Source: Dama dama
Lineage: Eukaryota > Chordata > Mammalia > Artiodactyla > Cervidae
NCBI RefSeq assembly: GCF_033118175.1
Contig: NC_083712.1
Coordinates: 10,116,956 to 10,180,955, forward strand
Length of the DNA stretch: 64,000 nt
Reading direction: 5' to 3'
In this document: positions 1 to 13,046 of the stretch, in pieces
Layout of the letters: each line of letters opens with the position of its first letter
Numbering within the stretch: the first letter of the stretch is position 1
Program-made: the position numbers and the translations under genes
The notes under the pieces: generated by a model
Database searches by the model: none
What the model was told of the DNA's origin: nothing
What the model saw: only the letters and a program-made list of their open reading frames with translations

Positions 1-1639
1 CAGAAAGTTAAAACCCCTAAAAATATCATTTTATCACAGTGCTTGATATGTTATTATCAGGAAGAAGCATTTCAGATAATAGTAATAAATTTAACGTTTT
101 CTGCGGTCTTCAGTCTTTAATCCAAAGCGTTTACCTAAGTCAACGATTACGCAGTTGGTCATTGCCAACAGGCAGGACGGTCTTCATTCTTGAGCCTGAA
201 AACTTTGGGGGTATTTACATTTAGTAGATAAGACCTCTGTTAAAGCGTCTGTGCTGTGGAAGTTATTAAAACACTGCAAAATTGACACACACTAATTTTA
301 GATAGATGTGTTAAAATACTAGGTTACAGGTTTTCGTATTAAATACTGTGAATTGTCACCAAGTTGTTAAAAAAAAAAATCATCCTGATTAAATTGTATT
401 GCTCCCTCTAAACTGTATACCTCATTTCACTTCATTGATTATGCACATATTGAGGGGAAAAAAACAAGTAGAGAAGGGATTATGCTAATTGCTGATAATT
501 CCCACACAAATACACAGGGACGTTTTTTGAAAATAAGATGAAGATGTACACTTTGTAATCTTCTGAGATGAATGTGTCTTTAAACACCCACTTAACATCC
601 TGAAAACTTAACTTTCCATAAGACAAAATCTAACGAATCCCAAGACGTTTTTTTGTAACTTCAGTTTCATCAAAGGCAAACTCTGAATAATATCACAGGA
701 AATATTTATAATAAATTCTTAAAGATGTACTCTCAAGAGCAATTCAATATAATTTTCTCAAAAATGATTTCAACCACATTTCCCCTAGCATGCAGTTTTA
801 TTTTAATAAACTGTGTGGAAACAATCAGCTAAGGGCGAAGAATCAGACAGGACTTAGTGACTGAACAACCACAGATTGGCCTCCCCGGAATCAAGCGGCT
901 GCTGACAGCGTGGAGCAGGAGAGCCTGAACGGACAGAATAGGCGGTGCTGAGCTGGGGAGTGGGGCACCTGAGGGTCCCAGGCGATGCTGCTCCACGCAG
1001 GCTTGAAAAGAACAAACTTGGCAGATTCAGGGCACTGCATACAAGGGTGCCACCAGCCGGAGGAGTTCAGGATGAGACCCAAATATTAATTTATAAGAAA
1101 CAAAGGGAAGATCCTGTCTCATTCACACTGGTCCCAGGAGGCATTTTCCAATGAGGTTATTTAAAGACTTGGTGTGGAATTAAGCAGGACCATCTTGCTG
1201 GGTTTGTTCTCTCTTCTGATAGGGAACTCTTCATTTTAGCCTAATCAGGTTTTCATTAGCAAGCTTGCCCAGTATTTCAGATAGGATTAGATTTAGTATC
1301 AAATGCAATTCAGACACACTAGAAATTCTCCAGGGGGAATGGACATAGAGGTAAAATCCTCAAACCCATATCCACCAACAGGCCCTCATTTGAAACCCTC
1401 AGGGTCACTCCCCCTGATACGCGATAACATGTTCATCCACTAAGATGTGCAACAGTGCTCTTTAACTAGACACATCACTACTGCTGCACCAAAACATTTC
1501 AGTGTTCACGCCACTAAACAGGATAAACAGCTTCAAAACAGTCACCCTGTAGACCAGGCAGGATGGTGCCACCGATTAAGTGTCTGCAAACTTAGAATGC
1601 ATTGTTGCTTTGCAGAGCTCATTAGAGCTTGAACTTGGA
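1..1639. other. CSMD1 intron or flank, no feature recognised
   Basis: This is AT-rich sequence with no coding exon, tRNA or recognisable young repeat. Short open frames here (for example at 39-224) show no family resemblance and are read as chance. Confidence 0.5.
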
Positions 1640-2150
1640 CAAAAGGTATTGTCGGCTACTTGAGAAATCTGAGACCGTAGAGATGGTCAAGAGACACTTT
1701 ATTCAGAATCAGGAGGTAGTGAGAGTCCCCTGGTCTGGAGAATTGGTCTTTTAAGCCTCAGTAGAAAGTCCCAGTTCCAGGGGCGCCTCCATCATGGGAG
1801 TCCTTTGTGAAATGAAAAGAGTGAGGCATCCAAGCAAACCACAAGAAGGGTGAGCAGCCAATGACAAGCTGGTGAAAACAGGAGTAACATACAAACAGGG
1901 GAGCAGCTAAGAGATTTTATAAAAGCAGGAGAGAGAGAGAGAACAGCAAATAGGGGGGAAAATACACCAAGAATAAAATGGAAAAACGTTAGCCTGTCAA
2001 TAAGAAAGAGCAAATTCAAGCAGCCAATGAGACTATGAAATTAAAAACAGTTCAATCTCACTGCTAATTTAATACGCCAATAGAATCACCAAGGAATCTT
2101 CACGTCCTGCTCATATTATGAGATTAACAAATACCATATATAGCGTTTGT
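1640..2150 (-). mobile_element. Possible solo LTR, minus strand
   Basis: On the minus strand this block has a CTTAAAAG TATA-like box near 1753, an AATAAA polyadenylation signal at 1703-1698 and a short following R/U5-like tail. The layout resembles a mammalian ERV LTR. The family and exact ends are not recognised, and no target-site duplication was found. Confidence 0.35.
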
Positions 2151-3911
2151 TTTTTTTCCTGAGTTGGGGAAAATAAACAATAATACGATGGCTGATGATG
2201 ATTAAACTGGGCAATCTTTCCGGAAAAGTTTTGAAAACTCTAGAAATAGATAAGTTTGTAGAAATATGTCATTCATAAAAAATCATGGATGTGTTCTGCA
2301 GCGGTATTCTTTTCAGCAATTTCTGTGAGAGGGAAAAGGCTGAAACACCTAACTCTGCACTGAGGAGGGGCTAGTGGGATCAATATTGGTCACTATTGAT
2401 CCAGAGAGCCACTCTGTAAGCAGAAATGCTAATTAGTTAAAAAAATAAGTAAGGACAGTAAAAGATACTCATCCTGTACTGGTAAATAAAAAGCATAGTT
2501 TACAAAATAATCATTCAGGGTGCTGTCATTTAAAAACATTTTAAAAATAGGTTATATATACATAAAATAACTATGACACATACACATGCATGTTTACATT
2601 AATAGCAGTTGCCCTTAGGTAAAAAGGTGATAGTGTTTTTTCATCTTTTTTCTTAACTGTAGCTTATAAAACTTATAGAAAAACATGCAATGTTTTAATA
2701 AGGAAGAAGCAAAAAAAAAAAAAAGTAAAAAATGTCTCCTATCAGCAGAACAGAATTTAGATGAGCACCAAAGCATGACCACCATTAAGGGTGGACCACT
2801 GTCTTACAAAAGCATAATCTCTTTTCTGAGGGAAAAATGTTCACAATGGGATGAAAAGATACTCATTTATTCCTAGATATGTGCTTTCCATTTTTGTGTT
2901 ACATAATATCTATGTGTGTGGGTGGTTTTTGTTGCCAAAAAATTGATATTCTATTGCCTGGGTGTGATGTTAGCTTATCCGTGGAGCTGATACTCAAGAA
3001 AGATGAAGTGTTATCTGTTTTCATTGCTGAGAACCAGTTTACCTAGTCACTGATCAAAGTTAGATAACTAAGAGGCAAACCCAAAAAAGACCATAGATTA
3101 GTTGAGAAGGTGGTCAAATTTTATCATGAATTGTTCAAATGAATGTAAACCAAGAAATTATCTTCAAGAGATTAACTGGTAATTGTATTGCTTCTTTATA
3201 TACTCCTCCATAAGCTTAAACTCATGCAAATTGGGGGGAAATGTGCCTTTCCTGATTTAAAAACAGGCCAATGGTTTAACATGTTGGTTGCATTTATAGG
3301 TAATTACTCCACTTTAAAAAAGGAACATGAAGAAATCTGGCGCATCTCCTGATGACTCAGCTTGAGATGAAATGCATAACAGTGCTCACGAAAGTCATGA
3401 AATGTAAATGAGGCACAGAACATTAAATAAGCATGGTAGCTCCCTGACAGGCCTGCACATGCTAATAAGCAGAGCTGTCAATCTCCTCTATCTCCAGACT
3501 CCTGCAAGCACTCTGTAATAAGTTGAGAGTTGCGCATTATAGTGCCGTGGGACCACTGAGAATTTGTTCACTGCCATGCGTTATGACAATAGAAACCATT
3601 CTAAGTCACAAAATTCCCTCAAGATCATCCGGTGCAAAATGGCCCATTAACTATGTGTATGTCACTTCATTATCACTTCCTCTCTGTGCAGATTAATTCG
3701 ATTTTATATTTTTTAAACAGATTATAAGGAAGTACAAATTACACTGTAACAATTCATTAAAATAATAAAGGTTTTTTTTAAAAAAAATTAAGATGGGCTA
3801 CCATAAATAGACATTTATGGCAAAATATTTAATTGAATGGACAATTTAATTGAATTAATAATTAGTATATAAAAAAGTGTCTTTCCTTAAAACCATATTT
3901 GTGATAGAATA
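2151..3911. other. Intron; non-repetitive block at 3300-3700
   Basis: No exon is seen. From about 3300 to 3700 the sequence is less AT-biased and does not look like any repeat family I know; see the conserved-element finding. The rest holds simple A-rich runs. Confidence 0.4.
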
Positions 3912-4130
3912 GGGGACTTCCTAGGTGGCTCAGTGGTGAAGAATCTGCCTGCTAATGCAGGAGACACAGGTTTGATCTCTGGATAGGGAATATCCCCCGG
4001 AGGAGGGAAAGGCAACCCATTCCAGTATTCTTGCCTGGAGAATTCCAGGGACAGGGGAGCCTGGCAGGCTACAGTCCATGAGGTCACAAAGAGTTGGACA
4101 CAACTGAGTGACTGAGCACGCACAAGCACA
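3912..4130 (+). mobile_element. Bov-tA / Bov-A SINE
   Basis: It has the tRNA-derived head (GGACTTCCTAGGTGGCTCAG) with A/B-box-like spacing. The Bov-A body follows, with the landmarks TTCTTGCCTGGAGAATTCCA, GGCAGGCTACAGTCCATGAG and CACAAAGAGTTGGACAC. The + orientation is antisense to CSMD1. Confidence 0.85.
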
Positions 4131-4720
4131 TACCTAGGATGTTGGTTGTTCAGACTAAGGTCTGCAACACCAATTGTTTTCTTCTTAATAAGGTCAAACT
4201 GCAAAATTCTAGTAAATTTCAGAAAGAAGTCTTTCCTTTTATCTGTATATTGACTTAAGCAGTATAATTTCTAGGTTTTAGGATTCTATTAAAAATGTAC
4301 TGCTATTACAGAAAAATTATCTAAAAAGAGAACATATTCTTTATTGAGTAGGTTTTGCTTAAGGGCACATTTCTATATTAAAAATGAGAACAACTATAGT
4401 AGGGTTATGAATTTTCAGCCACCCAAAATTTTAAATTACAGTAGCTTGATTGATCCATATTTTTATAAGATTTGTTAAGGATAGGAAATGTTAGGTAAAT
4501 GTCAATTACTGTACATTAAGTAAACTACTTCCTTTATTTCACCTAATAAAATAAAGTTTAAAGGTTTATAATAAAATTTCAATGTAACCTCAGAAAACCT
4601 GAGGGCATGCAAGAAACGCTTGAGAAATTCTTCTGAAGAATAATATATTTATAGAGCAATTTTAATGATAACATGCACTCCTTCCCCAATTTAAAATTGC
4701 TATATTCCATTGCACAATAC
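4131..4720. other. Intron downstream of the last CSMD1 exon
   Basis: AT-rich intron with no repeat or exon recognised. The next CSMD1 exon is not found below 4720. Confidence 0.5.
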
Positions 4721-4912
4721 CTATGCATGTAGGAGGGTCTGGTTGCCAAAAGAATCGGTTATTCAGCTGCACACAGGTGATCTTAGCTTGCCCTTGGAGC
4801 TGGTACCCAGGGTCACACTGGAAAGTGATGGTGTCCCCAGGTTCTCTGCTGTCCCCGTAGCGGGTACCGTTTTGAGGCATACCCGGGTCGTTGCAGGTGG
4901 ATGCGATGGACG
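4721..4912 (-). CDS. CSMD1: CSMD1 internal exon: Sushi (CCP) domain
   Basis: This is a 192-bp exon on the minus strand. The acceptor is TTTGTTCTAG and the donor is CATAG|GTATTG. It is phase 1 at both ends. The peptide begins SIASTCNDPGMPQNGTRYGD, continues GDTITFQCDPGYQL and ends FFWQPDPPTCI. The four Sushi cysteines (STCND, FQCDP, ITCVQ, PTCI) and the conserved Trp are present, and NGT is a possible N-glycosylation site. It follows the CUB half-exon at 28589-28791 after an intron of about 23.7 kb, so the order CUB then Sushi matches CSMD1. The single trailing base should pair with the next exon (start of another CUB domain), which I do not find in the 4.7 kb that remain in the window. The paralogue call rests on recalled CSMD1 similarity plus agreement of all four exons. 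Confidence 0.88.
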
Positions 4913-6584
4913 CTAGAACAAAGGGACAATATCACATTAGTGACTGGAGATGTGATCCCTACACTGTTACAGATGTAGGGCCCTGTGGCTAAAGCACTCT
5001 TGATTGGCATAATGAGTCACTTGTCCACTTGTGAACATGTTGTTGTTTATTTTTCCCTCAAGAATATATTCGATAACTTGCATCTTGATTATGCTTCCTT
5101 TGAACAGACGCTAGAAAAATCCTGATGAAAATTCAGCCAATTATGGAAAATATTAAGGATTTATATGATGCTATGCACACATACTCATTTCCCTTTGATT
5201 TTCTTAACAACATTTTAATGAAAATATATGTCACAATTTAAATGATTTGAGAACCCTGATCTCAAGGAAACTTGGGGAAAATAAGATAGGATACATTCTC
5301 TTTGGGTTGATGCCTTCTCATGGGACAACCAGCTAAGATGACCCAAACCCTCTTAAACTGTTTTTTCCAAAAACACCTTTAGTTCTTTAAAAATATTTTT
5401 AATTCTCTTTTAATCTAAAGAATATTTTTACTAAGCTTATACTTCAGGATCAATAGTTGTTTCTGTCTGTCCTCATTTCCCCCTCACTGCTGTTAATGTA
5501 TTACAATGTTCTGCTTTCCAGTTTTCCTACTTAATCTCACAGTCTGAAATGACTTTAGGATCACTATCTTTGATGTCCTAACATTTCACAATATGATGTC
5601 TATGCATGAATTTCCTTATATTTCTAAGGAAATAAAAGTTTTGCAATATCATGTCTATGAATGAACCTCCTTTTATTAATCCTGCTTGGAACCCATTCAA
5701 AATTTTAAATCTGAAGATTAAGCAGCTATCTTATCAAATATCAGTTCCCTCCTATTATCTGTACTCCCCTCTGATGAATTAAAATTTGACAAATGTCTCT
5801 ATCCTTCGTGTCTCTTAACTTTTCATTTTTTAAAAATCTTTGTTCCATCTTCTGGGTAATTTTTTAGACCATTTTCCTATCATAATCTTCTCTCCATCTG
5901 TATCAAATTTATTATACTATCATGTAGTTGAGTTTTAAACTTCCTTTCATTGTTTCTCTGCTAGCATTTTGTTCAAACATCTTTGGCCATTTATACAGTA
6001 TTTTGTTCCCTACTCATAATTTTATTCACTTTTGTTTTTTACACTCTTACAGTCTGATTTGATAATAATTCCAATATCTCTCAGAATCTAAGGTGCCTCT
6101 GAATTTTGCTTTTGCTCTTCTATTTCTGGAACTTCACCTGCAGTAATTCTTTTGAAGGTGCGTTTATGCAGAGGCGATTCTCAGTTGACTTTCCCATGTG
6201 CCTGGAACAAGAGAAGCTTTCTACCTCCTTAAAATAAAGTGTCTGCTGAGGCATTTTGGACCACAGAGATGGCACAAATTCATCTATAAGCTAGCCTGAA
6301 ACCTGCTTGTGGTTATGAGTTCTCTGTCCCTGTGTCTATTTCTATACCTGTATCTATATCCATATCTGTCCATCCATCTGTCCATCTGTCTTTACCATCT
6401 AACTTTTCTCCCTTGTAGTGACAGCAGACCTCTCTTTGGAGTTCTAGCAGTGTGTAAGCGGATCTGATTATATTTCCTATATTGAAAAGCTCTCAGATGT
6501 TTCTTCCTATCTTTTCAGCCCACAGACTCTCAGAAACGAAATTCAGTCTCACTAGGGTCCTATTGACAGATGCTTTCAGGGGAA
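4913..6584. other. Intron, unassigned AT-rich sequence
   Basis: The block from 5350 to 6150 is T-rich on the + strand and could be an old antisense LINE, but I cannot assign it. A loose tetranucleotide array of ATCT/GTCC type lies at about 6340-6400. Confidence 0.35.
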
Positions 6585-6760
6585 AGTAAAGTGAGAAAGT
6601 CACCCAGTCATGTTCAACCTTTTATAACCCCATGGACTATAGCCCACCAGGCTCCTCTGTCCTTGGAATTCTCCAAACAAGAGCACTGGAGTGGGTTGCC
6701 ATTCCCTTCTCCAGAGGATCTTCCTGACCCAGAGACCGAACCTGGGTCTGCTCCCAGGAC
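6585..6760 (-). mobile_element. Bov-A SINE, minus strand
   Basis: It is the reverse complement of the Bov-A body: CCATGGACTATAGCCCACCA, then GGAGTGGGTTGCCATTCCC and the tail end GACCGAACCTGGGTCTGC. It is diverged and lacks the tRNA-like head at its right end. Confidence 0.8.
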
Positions 6761-7725
6761 AAAGCCAACCCCTTAATTTCATGGCCTTTCTGTAAATCAC
6801 AGTACTTTGGTGACTCTGAGAATCCCTTATTTTCTTGCAGTTTCAGTGATACATTTTAAAAGGCTAAACTTAACCATATCCAACACCTTTGGCATATTTT
6901 CAGTAGCTATGTTTCCAGAGAACGAACTTTACTGTCACACTGGGTACTGCAGACCCTCCATTTTAGACCTTAATCCCACTGCATGAAGGCTGGCTTATGC
7001 CTGTCATCACTGCCACTGTAATTATTAGTGTTTTCAGTAGGGGAATTTTACTTAAAGGAGAGTTCTCAATAGGTATCAAAAAAGAGTAGGTTTTTCAATG
7101 GGAAGAAAGGAGGAAATGCTGAGTCAGAGCCACTGAGGAAGATTCTTTCAGCTTCCACTCTCTCATCAGCTGCAAAGATCAGCAGGCAAGACAGAAAGCA
7201 AGCACATTTCCCTGAAAGAAGACCAGTTCAGCAGTGGAATGCAGAATGGACCTGAGGACACAAAGCTTCTAGTTAGGATGCCAGGAGTGTCACATCCATA
7301 ACCCACAACTTTTTACAATAGAGAACAGCAGTTAAAGAATTCAAGCACTGGAATCGGAGCCCATTGTGACCATCACCTAGGCAACACAATGCTGCTTCCA
7401 TGGAACTAGTATTTTACAAGCGATCAATCGTGAGTTTACTATTTGAGTATCTAAAGAATCTAAGATCTAACTGTGCTCTACTGTTGAGATTTCTCTGGGC
7501 TTCAGGAAAAAACCATAAGCAAATCCTGTTGTACATTTGCAATTGGACTGAACTGCCCATTGGACTGAATTTCATCTCTCCGAAAGAAACTTCACTCTTT
7601 ACTCAAGCAAGTGGTCACACGGATGATTACATACTTATTTCCAAGTGAGAATTAATTTAATATAGCATCAAAATAATTTAAAAATAAATACTTAGTATTA
7701 AAAGTTAATTGTGTATTAAGCAAAA
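6761..7725. other. Intron, nothing recognised
   Basis: No exon or repeat family is recognised. An 82-residue open frame at 7400-7648 shows no domain and is treated as chance. Confidence 0.4.
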
Positions 7726-8048
7726 AGATCAAACCAGTCAATCCTAAAGGAAATCAACCCTGAATATTCATTGGAAGGACTGGTGCTGAAGCTGAAGCTC
7801 CAATACTTTGGCCACCTGATGTGAAGAGCTGACTCACTGAAAAAGACCCTGATGATGGAGAAGACTGAGGGCAGGAGAAAGGTCAACAGAGGCTGAGATG
7901 GTTGGATGGCATCACCGACTCAATGGACATGAGTTTTGAGCAAACCCCAGGAGATAGTGAAGGGAAGCCTGGTGTGCTGTAGTCCATGGGGTTGCAAAGA
8001 GTCAGACATGACTTGGCTGACATGCCAAGACATGACTTGGCAACAACA
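7726..8048 (+). mobile_element. BovB (RTE) LINE 3' end
   Basis: It carries the C-terminal end of the BovB ORF2, broken by stops, then the BovB 3' tail. The landmarks are GAAATCAACCCTGAATATTC, CACCTGATG followed by GACTCACTGAAAAAGACCC, ATGGCATCACCGACTCAATG and GCAAAGAGTCAGACATGAC. BovB is a horizontally acquired RTE LINE typical of ruminants. Confidence 0.8.
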
Positions 8049-10890
8049 GCTCTTGGTAAATATCCAGAGTAATACTTCTATTATAAATATGTACATAGTA
8101 CTAAAATAATTTAAAAATAAATCTTTAGAAAAAAAGCCAAGGAGATCATCAATGAGTCTCACTGTAATTTTTTCAAAGAGATATGGTTTTATTACTTCTC
8201 TTTTCAAATTTTTATTCAATATTCATTAAAAGCAAAAGCACATTATTCAGTAAAGAAGCTTTACACAAAGATGCACAGATTTTGTACATAAGAAGAATTT
8301 CAAAAGACACATGAGTTTGCAAGACAAGTGTTCTGCAGAACACTTTTCTGTAGGTTATTAATAGGTGTCTGGTCTAATAAGACTAGCAAATACCACATCC
8401 TCCAACTCCCTCTTGTAGGTCTCCATTGTATATCAGGGATTAAAGGCTCAGAGAACAAAGAAACTTAAAAAAAGTAACTTAATACAGTGTATTCTAAATA
8501 AATGTAATTATATAGCATGTTTTCTCCATAGACCTCTTCAAATCCTCCCAAATAAAGATCCACAGAATATCAGTATACAAAACAGTGGCTTGCACTAAGG
8601 GTTATATGTCCTTGAATGGGATGAAATTTAATTCAGTTTTGAAAGAGTTTCCTACTTCTAAAGCAAATTTTCACTTGGAATATCTATAATAATGATAATA
8701 GAGCATGGCATTAAAAATTTAGGTACTCATGTAGTTCATATTGTATGAACTACAGCATCTATATACTCAAGTGGAAAATCAACAAAAAGTATGAAAAAAC
8801 AGAAATGCAGCATCTACATAATTATCTAAACTTATGCCAATTACATGAAAATCTGAATTGTAGTAAAATGGTTCTACACATGGACTTAGTGGGGAGGTCT
8901 TCATGTGGCTTGTGTATCTTTAAAGACTGAGATTTCCAATAAATGAATCATGAAGGCTTAGCTGAATTGAACCCCAAACTCTTATTCGTCCCTTTTAGAA
9001 TTACAAAATAAAAATAAAAACTTCCTAGGGTACTCCAGATTGGATTAGAAAACAAAAAACAAAAAACAATGAGATGACATGAGGAATAAACAAACAATTT
9101 AAAACAATGCACTGGGGAATATGTTGGCTGGATTTTTTAAAAATAAACACCATTTTATTTCCCCTAGTTACGCATTGTGGAAAAATGCTTTCTGGTAACG
9201 ACAATAAAGCTTATTTGGAGATTAATATGGGAGCCAACAACCAATGATATTTCTTTAGGGTCAGAAATTGCTTTGCCACCCTCAGGGTCACAGAGTCATG
9301 GATGCGACAGGCACTCATTTGCTTTTCATGACTGTATTCTTTTATGTGCCATATGTTTCTTTCACTCAATTTTGTCTTAAATATTTTTTTTCTTCAAACA
9401 GGATTTTAATGACTGAATCTTTCCAATTTTTTTTTCCATAAAAAGGGAAACAATATTTTTAATTGCATCAGTCTTATCCTCCTATCACCTGAGAAGAAGA
9501 AGATACTATTCCTGAGGTGTGTATATTGTGTTTTTCAATTTCCCCAGGCAGGGGTTCTCTAGAATATTTCAAGTCATATAGAATCTTCCACAAGCCTAGT
9601 GGGATCTAAGAGATGTCTCCACTCCTTGCCCCCTGAATCTAGAACCTCTCCAGTAGGCTTGAGTGACCCGAACCTGTGCTTCACTTAGCATAAAAGCCAG
9701 GGACCCGATGCTTCATTTGTACAAGGTGGCAATGATGATGTAGAACCACTGAATCATGAGAAATACAGTGGACTCAAATTTATTCCCAATTGGTTAAAGT
9801 CATTTTTGACAAATGACTTTACAGAATATATGCATTTAAAAATAATGTGCAAAGTTGTGTTCTCTTTCTAGCCTAACTAAAAAAATTGAGCATTTTGACC
9901 ATGTCCTATTAAATGTGTCAAGTCCTCTTGCTTTTTTAAAAAAGAATTTTAAACATCACTTATAAATATATTTACTGACTGGTTATTCATTCACAGAAGC
10001 AAAGTTTGTTTTGTGTACATTTATTACCTTAAAATACCCTTTCATAAAGTACCAGAGAGAAAGCTCACCACGTACACGGAAAAGCACTGTGATACCAGAG
10101 CGCTTCTTATCAGACGCAGACACATTCTAATCTTCAGATCTTAAGCTGCGTGTTAGGATCAGCTGTTCTTGGGTTAAGAAAGTTGAATTAATTATTCGTG
10201 CAAGTGTCAGGTTACCGTTTTCCCTGAAAAGTTGCTCTTTGGGTTACATCATAGCACTGAAAAGGGAAATCTCCTTCTGGAGGGTCACTGACTGTGTTTG
10301 ACAGGATAAACATGAGCTGGCCACCAGAACTCCATCAAGTGTGCATTAGTGCTTCAGCGGCTGGAAAAGGTTTGGAAAACACACAGCAAAGAGGAACCTC
10401 AATTCATCCAATGCAGTGTTTCCACTCAATCCCAGCCTCTACATTAAAGAGAGAAGGTGGGTCCAAATTCTACCAAGGTCCACTAATTTGGTCTACATTC
10501 CTCGTCTCCCTCCTGACAACATCAAAGTGCTTCAGGAACTGGAGACACAGAGTTTTCTAAGATCTTCCAAGGTCAAGAACAGAAGTGATGGCTGCTCAAA
10601 GTGATGGATGTGCATTTCACAAATCCCTTCCCCTGGATTTCAAAAGTAACACATAGCACTGGGGAAATAGCCAGCCTTGATGCAAGCCTCACATCTTCCA
10701 CAGAAGGTAATTCATGGTTGATCACAGCTTTAAATACAGAATGTAAAGCCACAAAACTTTCAGAAAAATGTCTAGGAGAAAAATCTTGAGGATTTAGGGC
10801 TAGGCAAGGACATGGCAACAACAGCATGATCTATAAAAGCAAAAATTAGTAAACTAAACTTCAAAATTAAAAACTTTTTCTCCCCAAAAA
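8049..10890. other. Intron, unassigned
   Basis: This is nearly 3 kb of AT-rich sequence without a recognised repeat, exon or RNA gene. Short open frames at 8745, 9177 and 10294 have no domain resemblance. Confidence 0.4.
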
Positions 10891-11950
10891 GACTTTGTTA
10901 GAAAGATGGATAGACAATATGAAGACCAAGGAAAGCAGTTTAAAATCTACATATCTGACAAAAGACTAGTATCTAAAATATATCAAGAATTCTGAAGATG
11001 CAAAAAATAAAAATAAAAGAAAAATATGAAAATATTCAACAAGAAAATGAACAAAAGACATGAAAAAACATGTCACTGAAGAGAATGTACAGATGGCAAA
11101 TAAACATGTAATAAGATGTTCAAGATCACCCGCCATTTGGGAACTGCCAAGAGATATCACTACATACCTATTAGTGCAGCTAATTATATCATAGAAGTAG
11201 ACAACATACCAATTAGTGCAGCTAATTATATCATATAAGCAGACAATATCAAATACTGGTGAGGATACAGAGAAAAGGAGTCGCTTATGCATTGTTGGTA
11301 GAAATGTAAAATGGTACAGGCCCTCTGGACAATCATTTGGCCATTAAAATCTAAATATTCCATTGCCATTCAGCCCAGAAATTACACTTCTGTACATTTA
11401 TCCTGGATAAATGGAAACTTAGGTTCACACAAAAACTTGTACATGAATATTTATGGCAGCTCCATTCATAATGGTCCCAAGCTAGAAACAAGCTAAACGT
11501 CCTTCAGTGAGTGAATGATTAAACAAGCTGGTACACCCAGTCGATGGAATATTACTCAGCCACATAAAGGGATGAACCCAGGGCAAACGCTACAGCACCA
11601 GTGAATCTCCTCAGCACTAAACTGAGAGAAAAAGTCAGTCCTGAGAGACTATATCCTACACGACTCCTTCCATATGATGTTCTGGGAACGGCAGAGTTAT
11701 GGGAATGGAGGGCCCGTTAGAGGTTGCAGGTAGGCATTAGGAGGGCAATGAGTGTGGCTGAAAGGACATCCTCAGGAACCTTTTGGCGATAGATGTTCTG
11801 CCTCTTGACTGGCCATTGTTGACAGCCTGGCTGTGATGTGTGCACTAGTTTTGCAGATGTTACTGCTTGGGAGGAACTTCCTAAGGGTCCACGGGATCTG
11901 TTTTACTTCTTACATGGGCATGAGAATTTACAAGTACTTTTAAAGAAAAA
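10891..11950 (+). mobile_element. Old L1 LINE 3' portion
   Basis: The C-terminal region of L1 ORF2 and the 3' UTR are recognisable. Landmarks are a cluster like ACAAAAGACTAGTATCTAAA, a GTTGGTAGAAATGTAAAATG stretch, ATGGAATATTACTCAGCC and a late 3'-UTR segment. It is diverged, with many stops, and contains a 42-bp tandem duplication at about 11171-11250. Confidence 0.7.
11171..11250. repeat. 42-bp tandem duplication
   Basis: Two adjacent copies share TTAGTGCAGCTAATTATATC, starting at 11171 and again at 11213. They continue as ATA-AAG-AGACAA-AT with a few mismatches. The repeat lies inside an old L1. Confidence 0.8.
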
Positions 11951-11972
11951 GTTTAATTAAAAAATTTATATA

Positions 11973-12192
11973 GGGACTTCCTTGGTGGTCCAGTGGTTAA
12001 GAATTTGCCTTCCAATGCTGGGAGCATGGGTTCAATCCCTAGTCAGGGAACTAAGACTCCACATGCCACAGGGCAACTAAGCCCAAATGCTCTAGAGCCT
12101 GTGGGCCACAACTAGAGAGTCTGCATGCTGCAACAAGAGAAAAGACCATGTGCTGCAATAAACGCCCAGTGCAGAAAAGAAAAAAAAAGATT
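11973..12192 (+). mobile_element. CHR-type tRNA-derived SINE
   Basis: The head GGGACTTCCTTGGTGGTCCA is followed by a tRNA-like body, GGGAACTAAGACTCCACATG, and a GCAATAAA...A-rich tail. This form is shared across cetartiodactyls and is distinct from Bov-A. Confidence 0.75.
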
Positions 12193-12339
12193 TATATATA
12201 TATAAGCTTTTTTGTATATGTATATATACACACACATGCACATGTATATGCCTGAATTGTAGTATTTACTTGAGTTATATAAAATGAATACAAATCATTT
12301 TATATTTAAAATTATTCTTGTGTAGGTATATATGTGTAT

Positions 12340-12545
12340 GTGATTAGCTGCTCAGTCATGTCTGACTCTTTGCAACCCCATGGACTGTAGCCCACCAGGA
12401 TCCTCTGTCCATGGGATTTTCCAGGCAAGAATACTGGAGTGGGTTGCCACACCTGCCTCCAGGGGTTCCCAACCCAGGGATTGAACCTGGGTCTCCCACA
12501 TTGCAAGCGGATTCTTTACCCACTGAGCCACCAAGGAAGTTCCAT
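12340..12545 (-). mobile_element. Bov-A SINE, minus strand
   Basis: It is the reverse complement of Bov-A, complete to its tRNA-like head: TGCTCAGTCATGTCTGACTC, CCCATGGACTGTAGCCCACC, then GAGCCACCAAGGAAGTTCC at the right end. It lies in the same orientation as CSMD1. Confidence 0.85.
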
Positions 12546-12765
12546 GTGGGTATGTACTCATGTTTAATTTCAAAACTTGAAGGGATGAAGCACTAGGATT
12601 CAATACAGGAATTGTGTATTTCTGCATACTTCTTCATGACAGAAAGCAACGTGGGCTTCAGGATTGTGAAATTAGGGGTGGATATTGGCAAATCTGAAGT
12701 TGCAGAGTATATATTGTCAGTTTAACCAATTCCTGGGGATAATGACTATCTCAGAATTAAATATA

Positions 12766-12790
12766 TACACACACACACACACACACACAC
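12766..12790. repeat. (AC)n microsatellite
   Basis: A pure AC dinucleotide run of about 12 units lies just after a TATATA stretch. Confidence 0.9.
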
Positions 12791-12899
12791 TAAATCAAGC
12801 AAAAGTCCTTTCAAGTTAACACAATTACTATTTACTGCAAGGCTTCATTAATGCTATTACTGTGAGCCACAGGGAAGGAAAAAAAATTTAAGGCCAAGA

Positions 12900-13046
12900 T
12901 TCTTCAGGTGGCATCACCGACTCAATGAACATGAGTTTGATCAAGCTCTGAGAGTTGGTGATGGACAGTGAAGCCTGGCATGCTGCAGTCCATGGGGTCG
13001 CAAAGAGTCAGACATGACTGAGCAACTGAACTGAACTGATTCTTCA
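12900..13046 (+). mobile_element. BovB 3' end fragment
   Basis: It carries GGCATCACCGACTCAATGAA, GAGTTGGTGATGGACAG, CATGGGGTCGCAAAGAGTCA and ends GAGCAACTGAACTGAACTGA, the BovB 3' terminus. Confidence 0.8.
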
